Shown here: positions 7,221-7,440 of the stretch, piece after piece
How positions within the stretch are numbered: the first letter of the stretch is position 1
Layout of the letters: each line of letters opens with the position of its first letter
DNA from: Candidatus Altimarinota bacterium
GTDB taxonomy: Bacteria; Patescibacteriota; Gracilibacteria; BD1-5; UBA2023
Direction: 5' to 3'
NCBI GenBank assembly: GCA_008015855.1
Contig: SSGK01000023.1
Location: forward strand, 1 to 7,440
DNA length: 7,440 nt
The notes under the pieces: generated by a model
What the model saw: the letters and a program-made list of their open reading frames with translations, nothing else
Told to the model about the DNA's origin: nothing
Databases searched by the model: none
Translations under genes and position numbers: made by a program

Positions 7221-7440
7221 ATGTCAAACACTCTTATTAAGAGCATGCTTGAAAATGCTGTGCACATTGGGCACAAGCGCGAATATTGGTCTCCTAAGAT
7301 GCGTAACTATGTTTACGGAGTATAATATGGTATTCATGTATTTGATCTCTATAAAACTGAAAAACACGTAGAGGAAGTTAAGCAAGTTCTTGCTGATCTT
7401 ACTTCAAAGGGAAAATCTATTCTCTTCGTTGGTACAAAGA
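7221..7440 (+). CDS. rpsB: 30S ribosomal protein S2 (partial, with an in-frame TAA at codon 35)
   Basis: The frame encodes the N-terminal 73 codons of ribosomal protein S2, part of the small-subunit head/body junction, and runs off the window end. Diagnostic segments are ENAVHIGHKREYWSPKMRNY, YGIHVFDLYKTEKHVEE and GKSILFVGTK, which match the start of S2 in order and spacing. Codon 35 (7323-7325) is TAA, at a position usually Lys or Arg in the family (GxR/K-N/Y-GIH). The frame is unbroken on both sides, so this is a substitution, not a frameshift, and AAA to TAA would explain it. TAA ends other genes here, so it should stop translation. S2 is essential, so a sequence or assembly error is most likely. 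An in-frame ATG at 7176 would add 15 residues but fits the family less well. No Shine-Dalgarno is close to the ATG. Confidence 0.88.

Noticed and set aside
1..7440. CRISPR array, insertion sequence or integrase site
   Set aside because: There are no regularly spaced repeats, transposase genes, terminal inverted repeats or target duplications in the window.

Overview
The window most likely comes from a Patescibacteria/CPR genome of the Gracilibacteria (BD1-5) or Absconditabacteria (SR1) type. The key sign is that every long gene is interrupted by in-frame TGA codons, and these fall where conserved families need glycine: YIGDAVMGFFG and ASRLEG in a class III cyclase, ETRGW and CMGFPG in GatB, and several glycines in a sodium symporter. 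I counted about 43 such TGA codons in seven genes. TAA and TAG still end genes. This is UGA=Gly, translation table 25, and all gene boundaries below are read with it. The DNA is AT-rich, and no start codon has a convincing Shine-Dalgarno motif.

Layout, left to right. (1) The C-terminal 440 residues of a CHASE2-3TM-adenylate cyclase on the + strand (1-1323). A 24-bp perfect palindrome (1327-1350) acts as a shared terminator with the next, convergent gene. (2) On the - strand, an exported CAP-domain protein (1354-2073) preceded by a 39-residue peptide gene (2082-2201). Both lie behind a near-consensus promoter (TTTACA-17-TATAAT) overlapped by an 11-bp inverted repeat. (3) gatB on the - strand (2252-3694), whose stop codon directly abuts that promoter. 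(4) A 343-bp divergent intergenic region (3695-4037) with an AT-rich inverted repeat, candidate promoters, a possible structured leader or small RNA ending in a terminator, and a short direct repeat. (5) A + strand cluster: sodium:solute symporter (4038-5519), EamA/DMT-like permease (5571-6494) and an unrecognised charged 176-residue protein (6506-7036). (6) A strong hairpin terminator (7084-7124), then the start of rpsB (7221 to the window end), which carries an in-frame TAA at codon 35.

The genes do not form one pathway. They cover housekeeping translation (GatB for tRNA amidation, ribosomal protein S2), envelope and transport functions (symporter, permease, exported CAP protein) and cyclic-nucleotide signalling. 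The items most worth a second look are the in-frame TAA in rpsB, the possible structured RNA upstream of the symporter, the palindrome over the CAP-operon promoter, the absence of Shine-Dalgarno motifs and the uncharacterised small proteins. I see no CRISPR array, tRNA, rRNA or mobile element.
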